NCBI GenBank assembly: GCA_038246575.1
Contig: JBBRVU010000058.1
Coordinates: 1-21,242 of the forward strand
DNA length: 21,242 nt
From: JACCUZ01 sp038246575
GTDB taxonomy: Bacteria > Actinomycetota > Actinomycetes > JACCUZ01
Reading direction: 5' to 3'
Shown: piece after piece, positions 1-7,296 of the stretch
Numbering within the stretch: position 1 is the stretch's first letter
Layout: the number at the start of each line of letters is the position of its first letter
Notes under the pieces: generated by a model
Databases searched by the model: none
Told to the model about the DNA's origin: nothing
The model's input: only the letters and a program-made list of their open reading frames with translations
Made by a program: the position numbers and the translations under genes

Positions 1-3
1 GAT

Positions 4-32
4 TTGCGGGCCCCCGACCGCTGCCGTAGAGT
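4..32 (+). promoter_or_regulatory. Putative sigma70-like promoter of tRNA-fMet
   Basis: A -35-like TTGCGG (4-9) and a -10-like TAGAGT (27-32) are separated by 17 bp. The -10 ends 11 bp before the first base of the tRNA, which fits a transcript starting a few bases upstream of the mature 5' end. Confidence 0.45.
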
Positions 33-43
33 CGACGCTGCGA

Positions 44-120
44 CGCGGGGTGGAGCAGCTCGGTAGCTCGCTGGGCTCATAACCCAGAGGTCGCAGGTTC
101 AAATCCTGCCCCCGCTACCA
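44..120 (+). tRNA. Initiator tRNA-fMet (anticodon CAT), intact
   Basis: The 77 bases fold as a complete cloverleaf. The D stem is GAGC/GCTC, the anticodon arm is CTGGG-CTCATAA-CCCAG with anticodon CAT, the T arm is GCAGG-TTCAAAT-CCTGC, and CCA is encoded. Initiator rather than elongator identity is supported by the GGG/CCC run next to the anticodon loop, the A11:U24 pair and the unpaired C1-U72 position. It is the integration target: its last 47 bp form the left att repeat and are supplied intact by the element end. Confidence 0.95.
74..120 (+). repeat. attL core repeat (47 bp, within tRNA-fMet)
   Basis: The sequence from the anticodon stem through CCA is identical to 21114-21160. Identity breaks at the next base on each side. 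A short looser match (CGTAAG, 122-127 versus 21162-21167) follows the CCA in both places. Confidence 0.9.
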
Positions 121-134
121 CCGTAAGTGCAGGT

Positions 135-165
135 CGAGGGCCATGATCATTGATCATGGCCCTCG
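135..165 (+). terminator. Perfect 15-bp inverted repeat after tRNA-fMet
   Basis: Two 15-bp arms are exact reverse complements around a single central base (150). It lies 14 bp after the tRNA CCA end. There is no T tract, so it could be a factor-assisted terminator for the tRNA or a structural element of the attachment region. A comparable but weaker hairpin sits at the same place after the right att copy. Confidence 0.55.
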
Positions 166-170
166 TGCTG

Positions 171-190
171 TGTGGGCATGATGTGGGCAG
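171..190 (+). repeat. Left-end paired 9-mers, candidate integrase arm sites
   Basis: TGTGGGCAT (171-179) and TGTGGGCAG (182-190) are direct repeats with an 11-bp period, about one helical turn. The second is identical to 20977-20985 near the other end of the element, where a similarly spaced pair occurs. That pattern fits arm-type binding sites for the N-terminal domain of a tyrosine integrase. Function is inferred. Confidence 0.5.
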
Positions 191-193
191 AGC

Positions 194-1620
194 TCAGCGC
201 CGTTGAACGCCTGCGCCATCGCTGCGGTGCATGGCGGAGACGGAGGAGGACGTCGCCGGACACCGGCGGATCGAACGTGTCGGGACCACGACCACTGCAG
301 ACGTGACCTCTGGGTCGCGACCCAGAGGTCCCCGGGAGTACGCGGTGTGGGTGCGGTTGTAGATGCCGGTCTCGGGCGCGACGCCGAGCAGGGTGCGCAG
401 CATCGGGTGCTGCTGCTCCATGGCCTTCTGCAGGTGATGATCGGCGGTCAGCACGGCCTCGCAGATCAGCGCCTCGGCTCCGGCCGGGACGGCGCGGCGG
501 GTGATGAACCGGGCCAGCCACTCGCGGCGGACGACCTCGGCGGACCACCCCTTGTTTTTGGCGATCACCGTGCGGCGCTCGGCGGCCTTGGCCTCCCGCG
601 CGGCCTCGTCGTCGGGCTGGTCGGTGGTCGCGCCGGTCGAGCGGCCGCCGGTGCCGTCGTACTGGTGGCGCAGCCCGGCTGCGGTCGGGTCGGTGCACAC
701 CCAGACGGGGACGTAGACCAGGCGGGCGTCCTGCTCGTCGGCCTCGTCCTCGTCGGCTCCCTCGTCGCTGTCGGTGTTGTCGCCGGGGTACTCCCATTCG
801 GTGGTGACCACCACGCCGCGCCGGGCAGGGTCGGCCACTGGTCCTCGGGGACCGGCCCGCCGGACGCGTCGCGCAGGTTCTCGATGCTGACCCGCCGCAG
901 GTCGCTCGGGGCATCCTCGGGGGCCAGGGCTGGCAGGCCATCGGCGCGCAGCCGCTCGGCCTCGGCGCGCAGCGCCGCCCGCTCGGCCCGCTGGTCGCGC
1001 AACCGCTGCGCGGTGTGCTCGATGCTGTGGTTCCACGCCTGGGCGCGGGTCAGGGCCTCGACAGCCTCGGGGTCGTCCTCGAACTCCGCGAACGCTGCGG
1101 CCTGCTCGAGGCTCAGGCCCTGCTCGTCCATCCGGGTCCGGGTCGCCGCGTTGCCGACCACGGCCAGCGCCGCGTTGACGGTGGTGCGCTTGATCGCGGT
1201 GCGCTTGGCGATCTGCGCGGCCGACACCCCGAGCAGGGCCAGCTGCTCCACGCTGTCGCGGACCTCGGCCGAGCATCGCCGCGCGGTGCAGGTTCTCGCT
1301 CAGCTGGTCGGTGATCCGGTCGGCATCGGCGGGCCGGTCGATGATCCGCACCGACACGGTGCCGGTCGGGGTGCCGACCGACACCGCCGTTAGGGTGCGC
1401 CGCTGGCCACGGGCCACGACCAGGCCGCCGTCCTCGTCCACCCACGCGGTGACCGGCTCCAGCACGCCCCGGGCCTTGATGGAGGCAGCGAAATCCTTGG
1501 CGGTGGCCTGGGTGTCCAGGCGCACGTTCGCGCCGATCCGCAGCGCGGCGGGGTCGAGGTCGTAGCCTGGCCGACGACGGCGGCGGCGGTGGTCTCGGTG
1601 GTGGTGCTTGCCTTGCTCAT
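194..1620 (-). pseudogene. ParB-like partition protein, frameshifted
   Basis: The minus-strand reading starts MSKASTTTETTAAAVVGQ (ATG at 1620, purine-rich RBS just upstream) and continues with ParB-domain-like sequence: ASIKARGVLEPVTAW, a GQRRTLTA motif (the ParB GxRR-type signature), then ITDQLSENLHR. A helix-turn-helix-like stretch (LGVSAAQIAKRTAIKRTTV) and an Ala/Arg/Glu-rich coiled region follow, then an acidic patch and a tryptophan-rich C-terminal part. Three one-base shifts break it: one base lost near 1566, one gained near 1274 and one lost near 810. The last 40 or so residues look non-native, so the end may also be truncated. ParB proteins bind centromere sites and act with ParA, which is absent here. 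Family assignment is from motifs; the gene is probably non-functional unless the indels are sequence errors. Confidence 0.7.
305..330. repeat. Perfect 26-bp palindrome resembling the att anticodon arm
   Basis: The two 13-bp halves are exact reverse complements. Each half carries ACCCAGAGGTC, which is also bases 82-92 of the tRNA att core. The arrangement CTGGG, 6-base spacer, CCCAGAGGTC copies the tRNA anticodon arm (CTGGG, 7-base loop, CCCAGAGGTC). It sits inside the degraded 3' end of the parB-like reading frame. Confidence 0.6.
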
Positions 1621-1636
1621 GCGCTCTCCCTCAGTA

Positions 1637-1659
1637 GAACAAATGGAACGAACAAGAAC
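1637..1659. promoter_or_regulatory. AT-richer patch with repeated GAAC, upstream of parB-like gene
   Basis: GAAC occurs at 1637, 1646, 1650 and 1656, within an unusually A-rich stretch directly upstream of the parB-like start (1620, minus). It may hold the promoter and an operator or ParB-binding repeat. No classical parS palindrome is visible. Confidence 0.25.
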
Positions 1660-1704
1660 CATTTTCCCGTTACGCAGCAACGGATTGGGGGACGCCCGGG
1701 AACC

Positions 1705-1713
1705 TGTGGACAA
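1705..1713 (-). promoter_or_regulatory. Single DnaA-box-like 9-mer
   Basis: TTGTCCACA on the minus strand matches the actinobacterial DnaA-box consensus. Only one copy is evident, about 85 bp upstream of the parB-like gene. It could be a relic of a plasmid origin or chance. Confidence 0.3.
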
Positions 1714-1968
1714 CCCACGGCGGCCCATGCGGGCGACGGGCTGTCGCCGGGTGAGGGCCGCGTCGGACGAGCCGGGGAGGGGGGCATCCGCCAGACTCGT
1801 CACGGGCCTCGCCCGCGCTCAGGGCCCCGCGGGTGCATCCGGGTAGGTGTTAGGCGCTAGCCGCTCCCCGCGCGCCAAGCTCGCCGTGCCGCTGTCGGCC
1901 CCGTGTCGAGCGACGCCGGCGGCGGCGCGGACGGTAGAACAGAGACCGTGGAATCCGGGAGGTCGGCG

Positions 1969-2302
1969 GTGGCTGGCGACAAGACCGAGCGGGCCGGGAC
2001 CTACTGGGACCCTCAGACCTGGGAGCTCGCGCGCTCCGCGTACGTCGCGGACCTCAACACCGACCCCGGCTGCCCCGACTCGTTCGTGGGCTGGCTGCAC
2101 CGGGCGCTCGAGCGGCACGCCGCCCGCACCCCCACCGGCCGGGCCCGGCTCGGGATCCGGCAGCCGCAGCGGCGCCGCGCCGGGCAGGGCCGCACCTACA
2201 TGCATCCGGTGAAGGTGTCCACCCTCGAGCTCGTCGACGACGCGATCGTGGCCGACCGGCGCGACGGCGACCGGGTGCTGAGCCGGTCCGGCTTCGTGCA
2301 CG
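1969..2302 (+). pseudogene. Truncated partition-associated-type hypothetical protein
   Basis: The GTG at 1969 has GGGAGG six bases upstream and opens a frame beginning AGDKTERAGTYWDPQTWELA, then SAYVADLNTDPGCPDSF and a small basic region, and ends with a ribbon-helix-helix-like segment (VKVSTLELVDDAIVADRR, VLSRSGFVH). From memory, proteins of this composition accompany ParA in actinobacterial integrative plasmids; I cannot verify this here. About 110 residues are left. After the FVHA residues the family-like sequence stops and XPB helicase sequence begins in another frame. The reading frame happens to stay open downstream only because the DNA is GC-rich. GTG 1948 or 1903 are alternative starts with poorer RBSs. 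Confidence 0.5.
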
Positions 2303-2620
2303 CTGTTCCAGTCGTTCCGCACCGCCGAGATCTCGCTGCTGGTCATGTCGAAGGTCGCCAACTTCTCGATCGACCTGCCGGAGGCCGCCGTGGCGATCCA
2401 GGTGTCCGGCACGTTCGGCTCGCGGCAGGAGGAGGCGCAGCGGCTGGGCCGGGTGCTGCGGCCCAAGGCCGACGGGCGCACCGCCCGGTTCTATGCGGTG
2501 ACCGCCCGGGACACCGTCGACCAGGACTTCGCCGCGCACCGCCAGCGGTTCCTGGCCGAGCAGGGCTACGCCTACCGGATCGTCGACGCCGACGACCTTC
2601 CTACTCTCGACGCCACCTGA
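2303..2620 (+). pseudogene. C-terminal fragment of XPB/ERCC3-type DNA-repair helicase
   Basis: The frame reads LFQSFRTAEISLLVMSKVAN, then FSIDLPEA, then the helicase motif VI region GTFGSRQEEAQRLGRVLRPK, and ends in HRQRFLAEQGYAYRIVDADD before a TGA. This is the last roughly 105 residues of the second RecA-like domain of bacterial XPB (a 3'-5' ATP-dependent helicase of about 550 residues). The ATPase domain with Walker A and DEAH box is missing and there is no start signal, so it is a remnant. It marks a breakpoint where chromosomal DNA was joined to the partition-type gene. In mycobacteria the XPB gene has fatty-acid oxidation neighbours, which would fit the dehydrogenase that follows. Confidence 0.85.
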
Positions 2621-2688
2621 ACAGGCGGCCGCGCCGCGCTCGCGCCGGGCCGGTCTGGCACCATCGTCCTGGTGGAGCGGAGGCAGGC

Positions 2689-3858
2689 GTGCCCGACCAG
2701 CTGAGCCGGCTCGGTGCCGAGGAGCGGGCCGTGGTCGAGGTCGTCGCGGACTTCGTCGAGCGCGAGGTGCGCCCCGTCGTACGTGACCTCGAGCACTCCG
2801 ACACCTACCCCGCGTCACAGATCGACGCGATGAAGCAGCTCGGCTGCTTCGGGTTGGCGGTCCCCCTACCGCACGGCGAGGCGAGCGTGTCCACCGCCTG
2901 CTACGCCCTGGTCACCGAGGAGCTGGCCCGCGGCTGGATGAGCCTGGCCGGCGCGATCGGCGGCCACACGGTGGTCAGCCACCTCCTCACCCGCTTCGGG
3001 ACCCCCGAGCAGCAACAGCGTCACCTGCCTCGGATGGCCACCGGGGAGCTGCGGGCCACCATGGCGCTGACCGAGGCGGGCGGCGGCTCCGACCTGCAGG
3101 CGATGCGCACGGTGGCGCGCCGCGACGGCGCGGGGTACGTCGTCGACGGCGCGAAGATGTGGATCTCCAACGCGCGCCGCTCCGGGCTGGTCGCGCTGTT
3201 GTGCAAGACCGATCCGGAGGCCGAGCCGAGGCACCGCGGCATGAGCATCCTGCTGGTCGAGCCGCAGCACGGCTACCAGGTGTCCAAGAACCTGCCCAAG
3301 CTGGGCTACAAGGGCATCGAGTCCTGCGAGGTTCTCTTCGACGGCGTGCGCGTGCCCGCCGACGCGCTGCTCGGCGGCGAGGAGGGCCGCGGCTTCGCGC
3401 AGATGATGCGCGGCCTCGAGGTGGGCCGGATCAACGTGGCGGCCCGTGCGGTCGGCGTCGCCCGGGCGGCGTACGAGGACGCGCTGCGCTACGCGCAGCA
3501 GCGTGAGGCGTTCGGCAGACCCATCTGGGAGCACGAGTCCATCGGCAACTACCTGGCCGACATGGCCACTCGCATCGCCGCGTCCCGGCTGCTCACCCTG
3601 GATGCCGCCCACTGCATCGACCTCGGAGAGCGGGCCGACCTCGAGGCCGGGATGGCCAAGCTCTTCGCGTCCGAGACCTGCATGCAGGTGACCCTGGACG
3701 CCATGCGGGTCCACGGTGGCAACGGCTACTCGACCGAGCTCGACCTGGAGCGCTACTTCCGCGACGCGCCGCTGATGATCCTGGGCGAGGGCACCAACGA
3801 GATCCAACGGGCGCTGATCACCCGCCAGCTGGTCGCCCGCCAGACCGCGACCAGGTGA
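2689..3858 (+). CDS. Acyl-CoA dehydrogenase
   Basis: This is a 389-residue FAD flavoprotein that would oxidise an acyl-CoA to the trans-2-enoyl-CoA and pass electrons to ETF. Family marks are visible in order: the N-terminal helical domain, the flavin-contact motif MALTEAGGGSD, MWISNA in the beta domain, QQREAFGRPIWEHESI in the C-terminal helices, VHGGNGYSTE, and the signature GEGTNEIQRALITRQLV. The Glu of GEGT is at the usual catalytic-base position. Length is normal for short- and medium-chain or branched-chain members. I chose the GTG at 2689 because GCGGAGG lies five bases upstream; an upstream in-frame extension carries no family sequence. It overlaps the MFS gene by 4 bp, so the two are probably co-translated. 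The acyl substrate cannot be told from sequence. Confidence 0.92.
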   Translation: MPDQLSRLGAEERAVVEVVADFVEREVRPVVRDLEHSDTYPASQIDAMKQLGCFGLAVPLPHGEASVSTACYALVTEELARGWMSLAGAIGGHTVVSHLLTRFGTPEQQQRHLPRMATGELRATMALTEAGGGSDLQAMRTVARRDGAGYVVDGAKMWISNARRSGLVALLCKTDPEAEPRHRGMSILLVEPQHGYQVSKNLPKLGYKGIESCEVLFDGVRVPADALLGGEEGRGFAQMMRGLEVGRINVAARAVGVARAAYEDALRYAQQREAFGRPIWEHESIGNYLADMATRIAASRLLTLDAAHCIDLGERADLEAGMAKLFASETCMQVTLDAMRVHGGNGYSTELDLERYFRDAPLMILGEGTNEIQRALITRQLVARQTATR

Positions 3859-5069
3859 CCGGCCCACGGCGGCGGTCGACCCAAGACGCCGGGACCCGCC
3901 AGGCCAGCCGGGTCCTGTTCGTCGCGGGGTTCCTCACCTTCACGATGATCTACGTCGCCCAGGGCCTGCTGCCCGCGGTCAGCGCCGACTTCGGTGTCTC
4001 GCCGGCATCGGCCAGCCTGACGCTCTCGCTGACCACGCTGCCGCTCGCCGTCGCGCTCGTGGTTGCCGCCTCGTGGTCGGAGGGCCACGGCCGACGAGGA
4101 CTGGTCGTGGCCGCCCTGCTCGGCGGGGGCGCGCTGACGCTGGCCGGCGCGGCAAGCCCGAACTTCCCGACCCTGCTCGCCGTACGCATCCTCACTGGCC
4201 TGGCCCTGGCCGGCCTGCCCGCCGTGGCCATGGCCTACGTCGCGGAAGAGGTCCCGTCGGGCAGCCTGGGCCGCGCCATGGGCCTCTACATCAGCGGCAC
4301 CGGCCTCGGCGGGATGGCCGGCCGGTTGACCGGGGGCCTGCTCGGGGGGGCGCTGTCCTGGCGCTGGGCCCTCGCGGCGGTCGGGCTCACCGGGCTGCTC
4401 GGCGGGCTCTGGGTGGCTCGCCGGCTGCCCTCCTCGCGCAACTTCCGGCCGGACCCGGTCGGCCTGCCCGGTCGGCTGCGTGCCCTGCGCACCACCCTGC
4501 GCGACCCCGTGCTGCTCGGGCTGGCCGCGTGCGGGTTCGTCCTGATGGGCTGCGTGGTCTCGTTCTACAACTACCTGCAGTACCGCCTCGCTCGGCCGCC
4601 GTTCGACCTCGAGCCGTCAGTGGTCGCGCTGGTCTTCCTTCTCTACCTGTTCGGGACCGTCGGCGCGAACTACCTGGGCCGCGCCACCGACCGGCGCGGC
4701 CGGCGCAGCGTCCTGCAGGTCGGCCTGGCCGTCATGGTCGGCGGGGCGCTGCTCAGCCTGCCCGACAACCTGGCCCTGGTCCTCGTCGGCGCCGCGGCCC
4801 TCACGTTCGGGTTCTTCGGCTCGCACGCGGTGGCCAGCGGCTGGGTCGGCGGTCTCAGCAGCCGGGGCCGGGCCCAGACCTCGGCCCTGTACCTGTTCGC
4901 CTACCACGTCGGATCAGCGGTCGTGGGCTTCGTCGGCGGGATCCTGTACGGCGAGCACGGTTGGGCCGGCGAGGTCGCTACCGTGCTGGTCCTGCTGGCG
5001 GTAGCGGTGCTGGTGACGCTGCGGCTGCCCCGAGCGGCCGGCCACACCGAGCCACCGGTCGCCGCCTGA
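3855..5069 (+). CDS. MFS transporter, YnfM-like
   Basis: This is a 404-residue integral membrane protein with about 12 hydrophobic helices and two six-helix halves joined by a basic loop near residues 188-210. It begins with a short cytosolic basic tail and then helix 1 (VLFVAGFLTFTMIYVAQGLL). Loop 2-3 reads SWSEGHGRRG, an MFS motif-A variant, and the equivalent in the second half reads GRATDRRGRRS. The composition resembles the YnfM/arabinose-efflux branch of the major facilitator superfamily. The GTG start overlaps the dehydrogenase stop as GTGA, indicating translational coupling. Substrate and direction are unknown; import or export of an acid related to the dehydrogenase substrate is an inference from the coupling. 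Confidence 0.88.
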   Translation: MTGPRRRSTQDAGTRQASRVLFVAGFLTFTMIYVAQGLLPAVSADFGVSPASASLTLSLTTLPLAVALVVAASWSEGHGRRGLVVAALLGGGALTLAGAASPNFPTLLAVRILTGLALAGLPAVAMAYVAEEVPSGSLGRAMGLYISGTGLGGMAGRLTGGLLGGALSWRWALAAVGLTGLLGGLWVARRLPSSRNFRPDPVGLPGRLRALRTTLRDPVLLGLAACGFVLMGCVVSFYNYLQYRLARPPFDLEPSVVALVFLLYLFGTVGANYLGRATDRRGRRSVLQVGLAVMVGGALLSLPDNLALVLVGAAALTFGFFGSHAVASGWVGGLSSRGRAQTSALYLFAYHVGSAVVGFVGGILYGEHGWAGEVATVLVLLAVAVLVTLRLPRAAGHTEPPVAA

Positions 5070-5084
5070 GGGCGGTGTGAACGA

Positions 5085-5113
5085 TTGCCAAACCCGCGGC
5101 GTGGCGATATACA
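5085..5113 (+). promoter_or_regulatory. Sigma70-like promoter of the ABC transporter operon
   Basis: TTGCCA (5085-5090) and TATACA (5108-5113) are separated by exactly 17 bp, a close match to housekeeping promoter boxes and rare in such GC-rich DNA. The transcript would start near 5120, about 50 bp before the substrate-binding protein start. Confidence 0.65.
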
Positions 5114-5170
5114 CGTGGGGATTCCGGGCAGACCCGAGGTCAGATCCCCGATGGGAGAGGCGCCGTCGCC

Positions 5171-6415
5171 GTGCCAACTGTCCAGCCCAAGCCGCTCACC
5201 GTGCTCGTCACCGCCGCCGTCCTGGTCGCTTCTGCACTTGCCGGGTGCGGCTCGAAGGGTGCGTCAGGGGGCGGTGGTTCCGGCGGCGACACGCTCACCA
5301 TCGGCGCGTCCCTCTCGCTCACCGGCCAACTGGCCCGCGAGGGGCAGCTGACGAAAGAGGGCTACCAGCTCTGCCAGGAGAAGGTGAACGCCGCCGGCGG
5401 TGTCCCGGTGGGCGGCAAGAAGCTCAAGCTGGACATCAAGTTCCAGGACGACACGTCGGCACCGGACACCGCCGCACAGCTCGTCGACCAGTTCAACGAC
5501 AAGGGCACCAAGCTGATCCTCGCGTCCTACGGATCCGCGAACACCGAGGCGCAGGCCGCCGTCATCGAGCGTAACGGCCAGCTGATGCTCGACTCGGCGG
5601 GAGCCGATGACAAGATCTTCCAGAAGGGGTACCAGCGGACCTTCGCCGTGCTGTCCCCGGCCACGGCGTACGCCGCCTCGATCGTCCAGGCGATCGCCGA
5701 GCTGGCCCAGCCGGCGCCGAAGACCATTGCGTTCCTCTCGGCCGACGACGGGTTCTCCAAGACGGTCACCCAGGGCGGGATCGCCGAGGCCGAGAAGCAG
5801 GGCATGTCGGTCGTGGGCGAGGAGTACTTCCCGGCCGGGGCGACCGACGTGAGCTCGGCGCTGACGAAGGTCAAGGGCAAGCACCCGGACGTCATCATCG
5901 GGTCGGTGCACCTGGAAGAGGGCGTGGCCATCATCAAGCAGGCCCACGAGCTGAACGTCGTACCAGCCGGCGGTTTCGGCGAGACCGTCGCACCGCCGAC
6001 TCCCGACTTCGCGGATACGCTCGGCGACCAGGCAGAGAACGTGCTCGGGTCCAGCCAGTGGACCGTCACCACCAAGGGCAAGGACAAGTACTTCGGGACC
6101 GCCCAGGACTACGCCAAGGATCTCGAGTCGAAGTACGGCCACCCGCCCGACTACCACGACGCCGAGGCCAGCGCGGCCTGCCTGGCACTGGTTCTCGGTG
6201 TGGAGAAGGCCGGCTCGACCGACGTCGACAAGGTCAGGGACGCGGTCGCCGGGCTGGACAGCGAGTCGTTCTTCGGGCAGCTGAAGTTCAACGAGAAGGG
6301 CCAGAACGTCTACAAGCCGATGTCGGTGATCCAGGTGCAGGGTGGCAAGCCGGTCACGGTGTGGCCGACCGACTCCGCAGAGGCCAAGATGATCTGGCCC
6401 GGCACCGGAACGTGA
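5171..6415 (+). CDS. Branched-chain-amino-acid-type ABC transporter, substrate-binding lipoprotein
   Basis: This is a 414-residue extracytoplasmic binding protein of the Leu/Ile/Val-binding fold (Peripla_BP_6). A signal peptide with hydrophobic core ends in the lipobox ALAGC (Cys26), so it is predicted to be lipid-anchored on the outer face of the membrane; a Gly/Ser linker (GGGGSGG) follows. The mature part starts TLTIGASLSLTGQLAREG, typical of this family. The start is GTG 5171, with GGGAGAGG about 10 bases upstream. It is the first gene of a five-gene transporter operon with 1-4 bp overlaps throughout. The ligand is not evident: family members bind branched-chain amino acids, amides, urea or aromatic and organic acids. 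Confidence 0.9.
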   Translation: MPTVQPKPLTVLVTAAVLVASALAGCGSKGASGGGGSGGDTLTIGASLSLTGQLAREGQLTKEGYQLCQEKVNAAGGVPVGGKKLKLDIKFQDDTSAPDTAAQLVDQFNDKGTKLILASYGSANTEAQAAVIERNGQLMLDSAGADDKIFQKGYQRTFAVLSPATAYAASIVQAIAELAQPAPKTIAFLSADDGFSKTVTQGGIAEAEKQGMSVVGEEYFPAGATDVSSALTKVKGKHPDVIIGSVHLEEGVAIIKQAHELNVVPAGGFGETVAPPTPDFADTLGDQAENVLGSSQWTVTTKGKDKYFGTAQDYAKDLESKYGHPPDYHDAEASAACLALVLGVEKAGSTDVDKVRDAVAGLDSESFFGQLKFNEKGQNVYKPMSVIQVQGGKPVTVWPTDSAEAKMIWPGTGT

Positions 6416-7296
6416 CAGCACTTCTGCAGGCCACGTTGTACGGCCTGCTGCAGGGGGGTCTGCTCGGCCTGGTCGCGGTCGGCTTCTCCCTGGTCTGGGG
6501 TGTGATGAACGTCGTCAACCTCGCCCACGGCGCGTTCGTCATCCTCGGCGCCTATATAGCCTGGGAGCTGAACGACGTCGCGGGTGTCGACCCGTTCCTC
6601 GGGATGCTCGTGGCCGCGGCCGTGCTCTTCGTCGTGGGCTACGCGCTGCAGCGGGGCTTGATCAACCTGGTGATCAACGCACCGATCTTCATCACGTTGC
6701 TGCTCACCTTCGGGCTCGACCTGTTGCTCGTGCAGGGCATGAACATCGTGTTCACCGCCAACTACCGCAGCATCAAGACGTCGTATGCCGATGACAGCAT
6801 CGCGCTCGGCGACGTCCGGCTGCCGATCGGGCGGATGCTCGCGTTCTGCGTCGCGGTGGCCGTGACCCTCCTGCTCGTAGCGACGGTGCAGCGGACCCGC
6901 ACTGGCCTGTCCATCGTGGCCACCGGCATGGACCGCGGCGCGGCCCGGCTGATGGGGATCAGGGCCCGGCACGTCTACGCGCTCACGTTCGGCCTGGCAG
7001 CTGCGCTTGCCGGGCTGGCCGGCGCGATGGTCGCCACGGTGGGCACGTTCAACCCGGCGGCGGCCGGCGGGTTCACCCTGCTCTCCTTCGTGATCGCCGT
7101 GCTGGGCGGCCTCGGGAACATGTACGGCGCGCTCGTCGGCGGCCTCGTCATCGGCCTGGTGGAGGCCTGGGCCGGCCAGTACCTGTCCGGCACCTGGGTC
7201 AACGCCCTGGCGTTCCTCGTCCTCGTCGTGGTGCTGATCTTCCGGCCGACCGGCCTGGTCGGCAAGGCGTTCTACGCCGCTCGGGTCGAGGTCTGA
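6412..7296 (+). CDS. ABC transporter permease, LivH family
   Basis: This 294-residue membrane protein starts at a GTG that overlaps the binding-protein stop by 4 bp. It begins TALLQATLYGLLQGGLLGLV, the usual LivH N-terminus, followed by VNLAHGAFVILGAYIAW, the conserved NLAHG segment. About eight hydrophobic helices follow, with the EAA-like cytosolic loop around the GMDRGAARLMGIRARHVYAL stretch, which docks on the ATPase. It would pair with the LivM-type permease encoded next to form the transmembrane channel. Length is normal and no defect is visible. Confidence 0.92.
   Translation: MTALLQATLYGLLQGGLLGLVAVGFSLVWGVMNVVNLAHGAFVILGAYIAWELNDVAGVDPFLGMLVAAAVLFVVGYALQRGLINLVINAPIFITLLLTFGLDLLLVQGMNIVFTANYRSIKTSYADDSIALGDVRLPIGRMLAFCVAVAVTLLLVATVQRTRTGLSIVATGMDRGAARLMGIRARHVYALTFGLAAALAGLAGAMVATVGTFNPAAAGGFTLLSFVIAVLGGLGNMYGALVGGLVIGLVEAWAGQYLSGTWVNALAFLVLVVVLIFRPTGLVGKAFYAARVEV

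Larger units (their letters stand above)
1621..1968. other. Intergenic region between divergent partition-type genes
   Basis: About 350 bp lie between the parB-like pseudogene (leftward) and the next reading frame (rightward). Apart from the GAAC repeats and the DnaA-box-like 9-mer I see nothing that codes: short open stretches here have no recognisable domain. Confidence 0.5.

Noticed and set aside
203..1393. Long plus-strand open frame opposite the parB-like pseudogene
   Set aside because: Composition is Gly/Arg/Ala-rich without motifs, whereas the minus strand shows ParB-type motifs across its three frames.
1903..3858. One uninterrupted frame of 651 codons that would fuse a partition-type protein, a linker and an acyl-CoA dehydrogenase
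   Set aside because: The middle (about 2303-2680) is out of frame with the XPB fragment and has the Arg/Pro/Gly-rich look of shadow sequence. The dehydrogenase has its own RBS and GTG at 2689.
5264..6421. Long minus-strand open frame opposite the substrate-binding protein gene
   Set aside because: It is the mirror of a strongly supported lipoprotein gene and has no domain of its own; high GC makes such antisense frames common.
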